From an uncultured Haliea sp. (GTDB taxonomy: Bacteria; Pseudomonadota; Gammaproteobacteria; Pseudomonadales; Halieaceae), in assembly GCA_913062625.1 (NCBI GenBank), contig CAJXWP010000013.1:1-54532 (forward strand): a stretch of 54,532 bases of DNA, read 5' to 3'. Below the pieces are notes generated by a model. That model was not told the origin of the DNA and made no database searches. It saw only the letters and a list, made by a program, of their open reading frames with translations. This document shows positions 26,114 through 35,752 of this stretch, in pieces. The translations under genes and the position numbers were made by a program. Every line of letters begins with the position of its first letter. Within the stretch, counting starts at the first letter, position 1.

Positions 26114-26533
26114 GCTTTGCCACCCTTGATTTTTTGCGCACTGAAAGTTTTCGCACGCAGTATGCCAATATATGAGCCAGATTGGTAGTGCTCGTGATAA
26201 AGAGGCACAACAGTCCTTCTTACAGAAAACGGCCCGGCACAGCGGCTGATGCGTGAGTTATTTTAGGAGTCACTATGGACGCAATAGCATTCATTGGCTT
26301 CGGGCATCTTTGAAGCCACTAAGCGTGATGACATGTTAAAAAAAGGGCGACAGGACAGTATTTTTCAGGGCATCAACTGTATGCTAAGGTTACTCGGCGC
26401 AGCGTGTCGCTCAGGGTAGGCTGTCCTGCACTGGCTTAGGCTTAACATTAGAAAATCACTAAGACACTGTTTAAAAGGCCATTAAAAATCCCACAATTTA
26501 CAAACCTGTTGGTACGCAAGTAGGAATGCAGAT
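26114..26533. other. Intergenic region between the ACAD pair and purT; possible vestigial ORF
   Basis: This 420-base divergent gap serves both the minus-strand ACAD genes and plus-strand purT. It holds a short plus-strand reading at 26275-26313 with a good AGGAGT ribosome site. It encodes MDAIAFIGFGHL before a stop, which resembles the first strand and GxG turn of an NAD(P)-binding Rossmann protein. It may be a gene remnant or chance. A second short open stretch follows in another frame. No clear PurR-type operator or riboswitch was seen. Confidence 0.35.
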
Positions 26534-27718
26534 ATGTCAGTAAAAATTGGAACACCGCTGAGTCAAACCGCGAAAAAAGTGCTCTTATGCGGTGCCGGAG
26601 AGCTCGGAAAAGAAGTGGCCATTGAGCTGCAGCGATTGGGTGTCGAGGTGATCGCAGTCGACCGATATGCCAATGCGCCGGCCATGCAAGTCGCTCACCG
26701 CTCCCATGTGGTCGACATGCTTGATGGTCAGGCACTGCGCAGGGTCATTGAATTGGAAAAGCCCGATTTAGTTGTACCCGAAATCGAAGCGATTGCGACC
26801 GATACCCTCGCCGAACTGGAAAGCGAAGGTTTCACCATTATTCCGACTGCAAAAGCCACTCAACTAACCATGAACCGCGAGGGTATACGCCGCCTCGCAG
26901 CCGAAGAATTGGCACTGAAAACCAGTGCCTATCGCTTCGCTGAAAACGAAAAAGAGTATTTGGATGCCGTTAGTGACATCGGCCTACCCTGCGTCATTAA
27001 ACCTATCATGAGCTCCTCCGGCAAAGGGCAATCTCTGCTCACAAGTAAAAGCGACATCGACGCTGCATGGCACTGTGCACAGGAAGGCGGTCGCGCAGGC
27101 AAAGGTAAGGTGATTGTAGAGGGCTTTGTAGATTTTGATTTTGAAATAACGCTGCTCACCGTACGTCATCGCGATGGCACCTCCTTCTGCGCCCCCATCG
27201 GGCATCGACAAGAAGACGGTGATTACCAGGAATCTTGGCAACCACAGGCAATGACCGCTATAGCATTATCGGCTGCGCAGGCTATGGCTGAAAAAGTGAC
27301 CACGGCCCTGGGCGGCAAAGGCCTGTTTGGTGTGGAGCTTTTTATCAAGAATGATGAGGTTATTTTTAGCGAAGTATCACCACGTCCGCACGATACCGGA
27401 TTGGTCACGTTGGTCTCTCAGGATCTGTCTGAATTTGCACTTCATGCGCGGGCGATACTGGATTTACCCATTCCGGCGATTCAACAGAATGGACCCAGTG
27501 CGTCGAGTGTTATTTTGGTTCCTGGCGAAAGTCAAAATGTCCAATTTGGCAACCTTGAAAAGGCCCTTGCGATCGAGAATACCCAGCTGCGCTTGTTTGG
27601 AAAACCTGAAGTCTCCGGGTTTCGCCGCATGGGGGTTGCTCTGGCAACCGCCGCTTCGATTAAGCAGGCGAGAGCTGATGCCAACGCTTGTGCTGCTGCA
27701 GTGACCGTTACACTGTGA
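26534..27718 (+). CDS. purT: PurT, formate-dependent GAR transformylase
   Basis: The protein has 394 residues, the family length, with the N-terminal nucleotide-fold [20 protein letters not shown] and an ATP-grasp core containing [29 protein letters not shown] and [14 protein letters not shown]. It makes formyl-GAR from GAR, formate and ATP in purine synthesis, bypassing the folate-dependent PurN. AGGAA precedes the ATG. It stands alone on the plus strand between unrelated genes. Identification is firm. Confidence 0.96.
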   Translation: MSVKIGTPLSQTAKKVLLCGAGELGKEVAIELQRLGVEVIAVDRYANAPAMQVAHRSHVVDMLDGQALRRVIELEKPDLVVPEIEAIATDTLAELESEGFTIIPTAKATQLTMNREGIRRLAAEELALKTSAYRFAENEKEYLDAVSDIGLPCVIKPIMSSSGKGQSLLTSKSDIDAAWHCAQEGGRAGKGKVIVEGFVDFDFEITLLTVRHRDGTSFCAPIGHRQEDGDYQESWQPQAMTAIALSAAQAMAEKVTTALGGKGLFGVELFIKNDEVIFSEVSPRPHDTGLVTLVSQDLSEFALHARAILDLPIPAIQQNGPSASSVILVPGESQNVQFGNLEKALAIENTQLRLFGKPEVSGFRRMGVALATAASIKQARADANACAAAVTVTL

Positions 27719-27810
27719 CCCTAAAACACGTGTCCAGACAACGGATGCTCGATGTCTCGGATTATCTTAGCCGTTTACGCAAGAACCGAAACACCGAGCA
27801 AGAAGAGTGC

Positions 27811-28056
27811 TTATGCCCTCTTAATAATTCCGACAATAAACAACAACACTACCGCTCCAAATGTAGCTGTCAAAATAGTCCCTAGGAGAGAGCCCTCTTC
27901 AAACACGCCCACCATAGCGAGCAGCCAACTACCGATAAATGAACCCACGATGCCGATCACTATATTAGCGAGCAAGCCAAAACCTTGGCCTGTCATTATT
28001 ACACTGCCCAACCAGCCCGCCACCGCGCCTATTGCAAGAATGATTAAAATTTCCAT
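27811..28056 (-). CDS. GlsB/YeaQ/YmgE family small membrane protein
   Basis: This 81-residue, glycine-rich hydrophobic protein has three membrane segments (LIILAIGAVAGWLGSVIM, LLANIVIGIVGSFIGSWLLA, LLGTILTATFGAVVLLFIVGII). This matches the transglycosylase-associated/GlsB-YeaQ family, which is linked to general stress in enterobacteria but has no settled biochemical role. It is a single gene; its stop codon sits in a weak AAGAG...CTCTT dyad that might help termination toward purT. Confidence 0.88.
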   Translation of the reverse strand: MEILIILAIGAVAGWLGSVIMTGQGFGLLANIVIGIVGSFIGSWLLAMVGVFEEGSLLGTILTATFGAVVLLFIVGIIKRA

Positions 28057-28344
28057 ATTAATTCTCCATATAATTATTCGATAGAAAAATTTTTACAGTT
28101 GTCACAACACAAGGTCCAACATATTCAGCATAGTGAAAATACTCTGGTTCGTAAAGGAAATCATTGGACCCTTAAATCGATCCCCAGTTCAACTCCATAG
28201 CCTCTTCCGCATTGATATTAAAAAACGCCTCAAGACGCAGATAAACATCGCTTCATTAGGTACTATCTTTGTGTAGTGCGCTGTTATAGGCCAACATTTA
28301 AGCGTATTTAGCCACAAAAAAATCCATCATCGATAAGGTACAGT
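28057..28344. other. Divergent intergenic region
   Basis: This AT-rich gap of 288 bases lies between the small membrane protein and the acyl-CoA ligase and should contain promoters for both. No dyad, riboswitch or small gene stood out by reading it on both strands. Confidence 0.35.
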
Positions 28345-29904
28345 ATGACAACTAATATTGGACTTTTTCTTAAAAAGCGCGCGGAAATCTGCCCCAATCG
28401 GGAAGCCTTTGTAGAGTTCGAGCGCAATCGACGCTTCACTTTTTCCGAGCTAAACGAGCGAGCGAACCGCGTCGCCAACGGCCTGCTCGACAGTGGTATC
28501 TGTCCAGGTGACCGGGTGACTACCCTGCTTAAGAACAGCATCGAGTTTGTCGAAACCTACTTCGCCATCGCAAAAATCGGGGCCGTAATGGTACCGATCA
28601 ACTGGCGCCTAGTAGCGGGAGAAATTCGTTATATCCTAGAAAACTCTGGTGCTAAAGCGCTAGTGTATGACTCGGACTTCGACGCAGCGGTTAATAGCCT
28701 ACAAGACAGCGCACTCGGGGAACTGGCCGTGGAGCAATGGCTGCGCCGCGAAAATAGCGACGCAGGCACCCCGGACTGGGCACTGGATTATGATGAGTTT
28801 GCCGCCTCTTCCTCCACGCAAGAACCACCTGTCGGCGCAGGGGACGACGACAATCTCTTTATTATGTATACCTCTGGCACCACAGGGCGCCCCAAAGGTG
28901 TCGTGCACACTCATAACGGCATGCTCTGGTCACAGCTGACCAGCATGACGACGTCTGACATGCGCGATGGTGACCGCTGGCTGCTGGCACTACCGATGTT
29001 TCATGTGGGCTGCCTTAGCCCAACATCGCTGCTGGTGCATCGTGGCGGTGCTGGGGTGATCATGCGCGAACTAGAGGTCGGCGCGATGTTTCGCTGTATC
29101 GAGCAAGAGAAGGTCACCATATTTATGGCGGTACCCGCCCTGCTTCAGTTCATGCTAGTGGCACCGGAGCGAGAGCAGTACGATATTTCTTCGGTGCGCT
29201 GGATCGCGACCGGAGCTGCACCCGTGCCGGTCTCCCTGCTTCACGCGTACGAAACACTGGGCATCAGCATTTTCCAGGCCTACGGCCTCACAGAATCCTG
29301 CGGCCCGGGGACTCTTTTACTGCCCGAAGACGGCGAAGCCAAAGTCGGATCCTGTGGACGCCCGCAAATGCACACCGAAATCAATATTGTCGATTCAGAT
29401 GGCAACACTGTCCCTATGGGGTCGGAACAAGCCGGTGAATTACTGGTGGGCGGACCACACCTAATGAAAGAGTACTGGAACAACCCACAGGCCACCGCAG
29501 AAACACTCATTGATGGCTGGCTGCATACCGGAGATATCTGCACCTGGGATGCGGAGGGTTTCGTTACCATCTGCGACCGCATGAAAGACATGATCATTTC
29601 CGGTGGCGAAAACATCTATCCTGCCGAGCTAGAGAATATTCTTGCCGCCTGCCCAGAAGTTCAAGAAGCAGCAGTTATTGGTGTGGCCTCACAAAAATGG
29701 GGCGAAACACCATTGGCGCTGATTGTTCCTGCTGCGGGCACTTCCCCGACCGCTGAATCTCTAAAGGCCTATTGTAAGGAACACCTCGCGGGCTACAAAG
29801 TACCGCAGCTGTATGAGCTGGTAGAAACGCTGCCCAGAAATCCCTCGGGGAAACTGCTAAAACCTGCACTTCGAAGACAGTTTCCGGGGCCTGCTCCGTT
29901 TTAG
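28345..29904 (+). CDS. Acyl-CoA synthetase (class I adenylate-forming)
   Basis: The protein has 519 residues with MYTSGTTGRPKGVVHTH near 173-189, QAYGLTESCGPGT, a GWLHTGD motif, MIISGGENIYPAELE and the C-terminal catalytic lysine segment NPSGKLLKPALRRQF. It activates an unspecified carboxylic acid with ATP and CoA. It is the first gene of the 28-43 kb catabolic island and is convergent with the MFS gene. The N-terminal FLKKRAEICPNREAFVEF resembles the long-chain/aryl acyl-CoA ligase branch; the substrate cannot be told from motifs. Confidence 0.9.
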   Translation: MTTNIGLFLKKRAEICPNREAFVEFERNRRFTFSELNERANRVANGLLDSGICPGDRVTTLLKNSIEFVETYFAIAKIGAVMVPINWRLVAGEIRYILENSGAKALVYDSDFDAAVNSLQDSALGELAVEQWLRRENSDAGTPDWALDYDEFAASSSTQEPPVGAGDDDNLFIMYTSGTTGRPKGVVHTHNGMLWSQLTSMTTSDMRDGDRWLLALPMFHVGCLSPTSLLVHRGGAGVIMRELEVGAMFRCIEQEKVTIFMAVPALLQFMLVAPEREQYDISSVRWIATGAAPVPVSLLHAYETLGISIFQAYGLTESCGPGTLLLPEDGEAKVGSCGRPQMHTEINIVDSDGNTVPMGSEQAGELLVGGPHLMKEYWNNPQATAETLIDGWLHTGDICTWDAEGFVTICDRMKDMIISGGENIYPAELENILAACPEVQEAAVIGVASQKWGETPLALIVPAAGTSPTAESLKAYCKEHLAGYKVPQLYELVETLPRNPSGKLLKPALRRQFPGPAPF

Positions 29905-30010
29905 AAAAAGTACCTAACGTCGATACCGGGTGGCCGACACTTGAGAGAGACAGCAATACATACATTGCACTTTAGTCCCTATTTTTGCGATTCATAGCCT
30001 GCTATCAGCA

Positions 30011-31423
30011 TTACACTCGCTCCTCAAGCTGGTGTTTTACCCTTAAGTGATCTTCACGCGTCATCGAAATTCGATTATAAAAGACAGACGCAAGAAGGGC
30101 CATACTGCCTGTCAAGACTAGGGTGAATAAGCCCAGCGACTGCAGCACCGATGACTCAATTGTTCCAGGCAAAGACTCCGGCCTGATACCAACAAGATCA
30201 ATCACCACGCCTGCCATGAGCGCTCCCAGACCGGTAGTCGCTTTGGCGACAAAGGCACCGGCGGCAAAAAATACACCCTCCTGCCGCCGCTGAGTTTTCA
30301 GTTCTTGTTCGTCAAGGATGTCAGCTACAAGTGACGCAGACACCACCCCCAGCGTGACAATAGCGAAGACAGCGATAAAGGCACTTATAAGTGACAATGT
30401 GTAAATTAACGGATGGCCATTATCGGGGAGAAGCCCTAATAGACGCGCCCCGATAAGAGACACACTATTCACCGCCAGAACGAAGCTAGCGACGACCAAC
30501 ATTGGAGGCTTGTTATAATGCTGTCCGAGCCGCCCCAGCACGACAAAGGCTAACAATGTCGCCAATGCCGAGGGAACGACCATGCCCGCGAGCTGATCGC
30601 TACTAAACTCCCAAAAATAGGTGCCCAGATAAAGCGAGAGTGTCGTGTATATCCCGGCTGCCATACCAAAAGCCAAGCCAGCGCCGGTGGTCAGCCTAAA
30701 ATTGGCGTTACCGAATGCGATGCGCACGTCTCTAAAGGGCTGCCCCATGCTAAAAGAGGCCGCATTGGGATTGCATTGCGGGAGGCGCGAAATCACGGTA
30801 CGTGTCCCCCAGATACAAAACGCTGCCGTAATAGCGGCCAATGCAGCAGACATAATGCCATAGTGGACATAGTTATCTGAAACGAGCCGACCATCAACGC
30901 CGTGATCCATCTGGAAAAAAAACAGAAAACCAATCGCAGGCAGTGCCATTCCCGCAAGCCAGCCCATCGTAACCCGCGCCTTAGCGATAATAGTGCGCTC
31001 ATCGTAGTCTGTGGATAGCTCTGCACCCATAGCGGTATACGGGATAATATAAATAGTCAGACATGTGCGCAAAAGAATTGAAACACCCAAGAGCCACGAA
31101 AAGACCCCTATCTCCCCCAAGTGGGCCGGCGGATCAAACAGTAGAAGAAATAAAATGGCCGTGGGAATACCCCCAGCAACCAGCATAGGGTGACGCCGAC
31201 CCCAACGCGTGCGCAACGTGTCTGACCAACTGCCCACGACCGGGTCAGATATGGCATCCCAACTCAGCGCCAGAAACATTGCAAGGCCAGTAAGCGTGCC
31301 ACTTAACCCCTGTACCTGGGTGTAATAGAACACCACGAAATTAACAAAGGCCGCATCCTTAACCGCAAACGGCATGGAGCCTACGGCATAGGACCATTTT
31401 TCAAGGCTGTTCAGTGAACGCAT
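30011..31423 (-). CDS. MFS transporter, GPH (MelB-like) family
   Basis: The chosen reading gives 470 residues with about twelve membrane segments. ALSWDAISDPVVGSWSDTLRTRWGRRHPML contains the D-P-x-x-G and RxGRRHP motifs of the glycoside-pentoside-hexuronide:cation symporter family, and YTAMGAELSTDYDERT is the second family motif. Proteins of this branch import organic solutes with Na+ or H+, and several unassigned members lie beside lipid or steroid catabolic genes. The ATG with AGGAT upstream is preferred over a GTG nine codons earlier. It follows an acyl-CoA ligase gene on the same strand, so it may import that ligase's substrate. Confidence 0.88.
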   Translation of the reverse strand: MRSLNSLEKWSYAVGSMPFAVKDAAFVNFVVFYYTQVQGLSGTLTGLAMFLALSWDAISDPVVGSWSDTLRTRWGRRHPMLVAGGIPTAILFLLLFDPPAHLGEIGVFSWLLGVSILLRTCLTIYIIPYTAMGAELSTDYDERTIIAKARVTMGWLAGMALPAIGFLFFFQMDHGVDGRLVSDNYVHYGIMSAALAAITAAFCIWGTRTVISRLPQCNPNAASFSMGQPFRDVRIAFGNANFRLTTGAGLAFGMAAGIYTTLSLYLGTYFWEFSSDQLAGMVVPSALATLLAFVVLGRLGQHYNKPPMLVVASFVLAVNSVSLIGARLLGLLPDNGHPLIYTLSLISAFIAVFAIVTLGVVSASLVADILDEQELKTQRRQEGVFFAAGAFVAKATTGLGALMAGVVIDLVGIRPESLPGTIESSVLQSLGLFTLVLTGSMALLASVFYNRISMTREDHLRVKHQLEERV

Positions 31424-31551
31424 AAATACCGTATCCTTGACCGAGTCCACTGTCCGAGAAATTAAGCCCTTATTGAAGCACCACTATAACGCGGTAGTTA
31501 TGCTGAAGGTAACGGTATTGGCCGAGCCACCTGGACCAACACCTGCGCTGA

Positions 31552-33162
31552 TTATGCTTCTGGCGCCTGGTCCGCCAGGCCCGCGTAGGTGTCACGGAGT
31601 TCTCTCTTGAGCACCTTGCCAATTGAGCTTTTAGGCAACGCCTCGGTAAAGACAAGTTGACTGATGCGCTGGGTTTTCCCCAGCCTATCGTTCGCCCACA
31701 GTCTAAGCGTCTTTGCATCGCTAATTGCACCAGACTCTCGCACCACAATAGCCAGAGGCGTTTCGCCCCACTCCCGACTGGCTAGGGCAACAACGGCTAC
31801 CTCATGTATGTCAGGATGCTGTAGTAATACCAGCTCAAGATCAGTCGCATAAACATTGAAACCGCCAGAAATAATCATATCCTTGCGCCGGTCTGACAGG
31901 AAAAGCCAGCCATCCTTGTCCAAATAGCCCACATCGCCGCTCTTATAAAACAACAGACCATCGTTGTCATACCAGTGCATTGCACTACTGGCGACTTCAC
32001 GATTATGGTAGCCATCACTCATATTTCCGGACCGTCCGACGATCTCACCGGTTTGGCCGGCTGCGAGTTCATTCCCCTGTTCGTCAATGATTTTTAAAAG
32101 CGACCCTGGCAGGGTGGGACCTACCGAGCCGAGCTTTCCCTCCTGCTTCGCAATGCTGCCGATAAACAGCGTTCCGACACCCCCTTCGGTCAAGCCATAA
32201 AACTCCACCAACTCGCCGGGAAAATTATCGATAACATCGGCCTTCAACGCGGGACGCAACGGCGCACTGGTGCTGAACTTCACCTGCAGACTGCTGCAAT
32301 CGTAGTTCGTATAGTTATCCAGCCGCATAATTCGATCATATTGAACAGGCACCAGCATGACATGGGTTACCCTGTGTTCCTGTATTAACTGTAACGCACC
32401 CTCGGCATCAAACTTGGGCATAATCACCAGCGTACCGCCCGCACACAGGGTTGGCCACCAGGTCGTTATGGTAGTGTTTGAATACAAAGGAGTGGCTACT
32501 AGCGTGATGGCATCAGAGGTAATACCCAGACTCATCAAGCCGGTGGCCAACGCCTGACGAGTGCGGTGGCTGTGAACAATACCCTTGGGCGTGCCCGTGG
32601 TGCCTGAGCTGTAAATAATATTAAACTCAGCATCACCGGCCAACTGAACATTAGGCATGGCATCAGATTGCGCGATAATCCAGTGGTCTAAATCTCGAAA
32701 CTGAGCATTAGAAAAATCAAACCCGATTAGACCACCCGGAACAATCTGCGCGCAATCACGCAAAAAAACCCCTGCCATTCGTTGCATGTCACTGGCTACA
32801 ATAAACGCTTTTGCATTGCAATCTCGCAGCATCAGATTCAAGCTCTGATCGGTCATCATGCCTTGCATGGGCACCGCACAGGCGCCAGCAATCAGCGTTG
32901 CAGCGAACATTTCTGAATAGTCCATGCTGTTAGGCGACAGCATGGCGACATGGTCGCCATGCCCTATACCCAACGCGGCAAGTCCATTCGCCATGCGGTA
33001 AATACGCTCAATAGATTGGCCCCAGGTCCGCGACTCGGCGCCCTCGATCAGTGCGATTTTATCCGCCTGCTCGAGACGAAATTTCTCCAGCAGTGCCGGC
33101 AGCGCCAAGACTGGATCGAAATGAACGGGCACCTTTACACTGTTTTTATTTTGGCTACTCAT
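31552..33162 (-). CDS. Acyl-CoA synthetase (class I adenylate-forming)
   Basis: The protein has 536 residues with IIYSSGTTGTPKGIVHSHR near 184-202, EFYGLTEGGVGT, KDMIISGGFNVYATDLE and the C-terminal SSIGKVLKRELRDTY. It is distinct from the ligase at 28.3 kb: only about the family motifs match, so this is not a recent duplication. It is probably transcribed with the MFS gene that follows after about 128 bases. ATP-dependent CoA activation of an imported acid is the likely role. No strong ribosome site is visible before the ATG. Confidence 0.9.
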   Translation of the reverse strand: MSSQNKNSVKVPVHFDPVLALPALLEKFRLEQADKIALIEGAESRTWGQSIERIYRMANGLAALGIGHGDHVAMLSPNSMDYSEMFAATLIAGACAVPMQGMMTDQSLNLMLRDCNAKAFIVASDMQRMAGVFLRDCAQIVPGGLIGFDFSNAQFRDLDHWIIAQSDAMPNVQLAGDAEFNIIYSSGTTGTPKGIVHSHRTRQALATGLMSLGITSDAITLVATPLYSNTTITTWWPTLCAGGTLVIMPKFDAEGALQLIQEHRVTHVMLVPVQYDRIMRLDNYTNYDCSSLQVKFSTSAPLRPALKADVIDNFPGELVEFYGLTEGGVGTLFIGSIAKQEGKLGSVGPTLPGSLLKIIDEQGNELAAGQTGEIVGRSGNMSDGYHNREVASSAMHWYDNDGLLFYKSGDVGYLDKDGWLFLSDRRKDMIISGGFNVYATDLELVLLQHPDIHEVAVVALASREWGETPLAIVVRESGAISDAKTLRLWANDRLGKTQRISQLVFTEALPKSSIGKVLKRELRDTYAGLADQAPEA

Positions 33163-33311
33163 AAAGACCAGTATTGACGATTGATAGGTAGAGTGTTTTT
33201 TCCGATACTGTAAGCGTTTTATACCGTGTATTCAAAGTATTACTCATTAGGCTCAAGTAGTGGATTTAATCTCAAATGAAGATCGCTTTATCAAACGAAA
33301 AGGGAACGGCT

Positions 33312-34301
33312 ATGCAGCGTATTTTATTTTTCTATGCGTCACTGGGCTTGGCCGTTCTATTTTCGTACAGTAGCCAAGCAGCCATAAAACCGCCACTCAA
33401 AGTGCTTATCCTCACCAGCCCGGGCGTCTATCATAATTACGAACAACAAACGCAAACGCTGGCCTACGGCATTGCCGAGCACGCCAATGTCCGATTTGAC
33501 GTCTCCCTGGCTGAGCTAGAGCGCTGGAAAACTACGGACTTTGCGCAAGGCTATGATGTTCTGATCTACAACATCTGCATGGCAGACAACCAGGATAATG
33601 CGTTAATAGCCAACCTGCGTCGTCAAACTGAGCAGCTCGGTGTACCAGCGCTAGTGATTCACTGCACGATGCACTCTTTTCGAGACACAAACCTATGGTG
33701 GCCCATGTTTGGACTTCAAACAAATACGCATGAATCGCTTAGACCACTGACCCAGATTCAGGCTGCACCGCATCCAATTCTCCGCGGTATTCCTAATGAC
33801 TGGACGGTGGCCAATGACGAGTTGTATATCAATCAGCAATTTGAAGCTCAGACCCTGCTCATTGCCATCGGAGAGGACACCAAGCCTCACACGACAGCGT
33901 GGCTGGACTATCAGGGTACAACGCCGATTTTTGGCACCACGCTGGGGCACAGTGACGAAACCCTGAACGATCCTGCCTTTCAGCGCCTCATCGCCAACGC
34001 TCTGTTGTTTGTCACCGGCAATCTGTCAGATCAGGGCATAGCAACGGCGGCACTGGAACCGGTCAGTGAACCAGTGGATATCATCGACAATGTTTCCGCA
34101 CCGCAGGGCGCCGTGTTTCTGGGAAAAAAGGGCATGGATTGTGCCTTCCGCCAGCTCGCCATCGCCGCTGGGCCTTGTTACCTAGGGTGCATCCTCAATC
34201 CACTGGAGTGGGGTGAGGCAACACAGACGTGCAAGCGTTCATGCGAACGCAAATTGCCTTCTTCCGATGCGATCATAAGCATCTGCGCCCCAGAGGCCTA
34301 A
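33312..34301 (+). CDS. Exported ThuA-domain protein with Cys-rich C-terminal tail
   Basis: This protein of 329 residues begins with a signal peptide (MQRILFFYASLGLAVLFSYSSQA, cleavage after about 23). A ThuA-like glutamine-amidotransferase-fold domain follows (KVLILTSPGVYHNYEQQ to about 240, with ALVIHCTMHSFRD and PIFGTTLGHSDET). ThuA domains occur in sugar-related and secreted enzymes, mostly with unproven activity. After residue 260 comes a tail with six cysteines in about 50 residues (DCAF, GPCYLGC, TCKRSC, SICA), which suggests disulfide bonds outside the cytoplasm. The internal ATG is chosen because the signal peptide starts there. It is divergent from the ligase gene. Function unknown. 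Confidence 0.82.
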   Translation: MQRILFFYASLGLAVLFSYSSQAAIKPPLKVLILTSPGVYHNYEQQTQTLAYGIAEHANVRFDVSLAELERWKTTDFAQGYDVLIYNICMADNQDNALIANLRRQTEQLGVPALVIHCTMHSFRDTNLWWPMFGLQTNTHESLRPLTQIQAAPHPILRGIPNDWTVANDELYINQQFEAQTLLIAIGEDTKPHTTAWLDYQGTTPIFGTTLGHSDETLNDPAFQRLIANALLFVTGNLSDQGIATAALEPVSEPVDIIDNVSAPQGAVFLGKKGMDCAFRQLAIAAGPCYLGCILNPLEWGEATQTCKRSCERKLPSSDAIISICAPEA

Positions 34302-34468
34302 TCTACGCCCCTTTTCCTCTGGCCGTATACCGCGATCAAAGGCACCCTGCCAGCGTCGTGCTGTGTATCACGAGGAATCACCGGATTTTCAAAAAAATAC
34401 AATCAGGATTGACTGTTTTATTTTTAGCTCCCATACTCCCCGCTTAACCTATTAAAGGCGGACAAACC
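34302..34468. other. Gap before the P450 gene
   Basis: No gene was recognised in this stretch. AAAGGCGG lies seven bases before the TTG start of the P450 and favours that codon as the start. No dyad or riboswitch stood out. Confidence 0.4.
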
Positions 34469-35725
34469 TTGACTGCACCCACTGCCAATGATGACCGGCC
34501 ACTCGCGGACATGGCACTGTTTGATACCGATACACTGAAATGTCCTTATCACTACGATAAAACGCTGCGCGAGACGGCGCCGGTCTACCAGGATCCGGGT
34601 TCTGGGGTTTTTGTGATTTCAACCTACGAGCTAATACGCGAAGCACACAAGAACGATGCCGTGTTCTCCAACGAGTTCATGCTGGCGAAAGGCTCGGCTG
34701 AAAAGCTTGATGCGGATATTGATGCCGCCATGAAAAAGACCTATAACCTGGGGAAGGGCACACTGCTTACGGTGGATGACCCTGAGCACAAGATCTATCG
34801 TGACGCTGTCAAAGATTTTTTCCTCGCCAAAAACATTGAGCAATATCGCCCTTGGGTGAGTGCGCTGGCCGAGAGGTTAGTTAGCGAAATTCCTACCGGG
34901 CAACCTTATGACTTTATCAAGGAATTTGCTCGCCCATTACCCCTGTCCATGATCATGCACGTGCTCGGCATACCTCTGGACATGATCGACGATGCCTTCA
35001 AGTGGACGAATGCCAATGTCACTGTGCTGTCGCAGGTCTCAGACAAGCAACGCCTGTTGGATGCCCACGCCGGACTAAAGGAAGAATATGACTGGTTCGC
35101 GGCCGCGCTGGATATCCGCCGCGCCAACCCACAGGATGACTTGCTAAGCTTAGTAGCACATGCCACGTTCGAAGGTCGACCACTCACCATAGAAGAACAG
35201 CTGGGCCACTGTACGCAATTCTTAGTCGCCGGCAATGAAACTACCACCGCAACACTCGCCGAAGGTCTTAGACAATTATGTCTTAACCCGGAGCAGGAAG
35301 CCGCAGTACGCAGTGACCGTTCGCTCATTCCCAACCTAGTAGAAGAGACACTTCGCCTTGCAACACCAACCTCAAATATGTGGCGCATGACAACGCAGGA
35401 TCACTCCATCGGTGGCGTAGACATTCCTAAAAAAAGCATGGTGCTGCTAAAATATTTCTCATCCAACCACGACGAAGCCATATTCAACGAACCGATGGAG
35501 TTTGACGTGACGCGGGCGAACGCAAAACGTCATGTCGCCTTCGGGTTTGGTACGCATGTGTGTATTGGCCAGCATCTTTCTCGACTGGAAATGATTGTCG
35601 CCTGGGAAAAAATCTTCAATGGCACCACCAACATGCGGCTCAATTGCGCGCCGCAAGATCTGGATTACATGCCGAATATTCTCTTGCGTGGCCTCGATAA
35701 ACTCCCCGTCATCTTCGAAAAATAG
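34469..35725 (+). CDS. Bacterial class I cytochrome P450
   Basis: The protein of 418 residues is soluble, with no membrane anchor. The I-helix oxygen-activation motif AGNETT is at 254-259, ExxR at 293-296 (EETLR), and the heme-binding FGFGTHVCIG has Cys365. The substrate is unknown; the surrounding SDR, aldehyde dehydrogenase and acyl-CoA ligases would continue oxidation of a newly hydroxylated carbon. No ferredoxin or reductase partner gene lies nearby, so electrons must come from elsewhere. The start is a TTG with AAAGGCGG upstream; the first ATG is 14 codons further in. Transcription ends at a strong hairpin overlapping the stop codon. Confidence 0.93.
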   Translation: MTAPTANDDRPLADMALFDTDTLKCPYHYDKTLRETAPVYQDPGSGVFVISTYELIREAHKNDAVFSNEFMLAKGSAEKLDADIDAAMKKTYNLGKGTLLTVDDPEHKIYRDAVKDFFLAKNIEQYRPWVSALAERLVSEIPTGQPYDFIKEFARPLPLSMIMHVLGIPLDMIDDAFKWTNANVTVLSQVSDKQRLLDAHAGLKEEYDWFAAALDIRRANPQDDLLSLVAHATFEGRPLTIEEQLGHCTQFLVAGNETTTATLAEGLRQLCLNPEQEAAVRSDRSLIPNLVEETLRLATPTSNMWRMTTQDHSIGGVDIPKKSMVLLKYFSSNHDEAIFNEPMEFDVTRANAKRHVAFGFGTHVCIGQHLSRLEMIVAWEKIFNGTTNMRLNCAPQDLDYMPNILLRGLDKLPVIFEK

Positions 35726-35746
35726 ACAACGTTTTCGAAGCTTTTT
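35713..35746 (+). terminator. Rho-independent terminator of the P450 gene
   Basis: A perfect 9-base stem, CTTCGAAAA at 35713-35721 and TTTTCGAAG at 35732-35740, is followed directly by CTTTTT. The left arm lies inside the last codons of the P450 gene and the loop contains its TAG stop. It also faces the convergent NTF2-like gene. The stem is AT-rich, so the strength is moderate. Confidence 0.75.
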
Positions 35747-35752
35747 GAGGGT

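Noticed and set aside
26114-26533. Purine riboswitch or PurR box before purT
   Set aside because: No purine aptamer core and no ACGCAAACGTTTGCGT-like palindrome could be found by reading the region.
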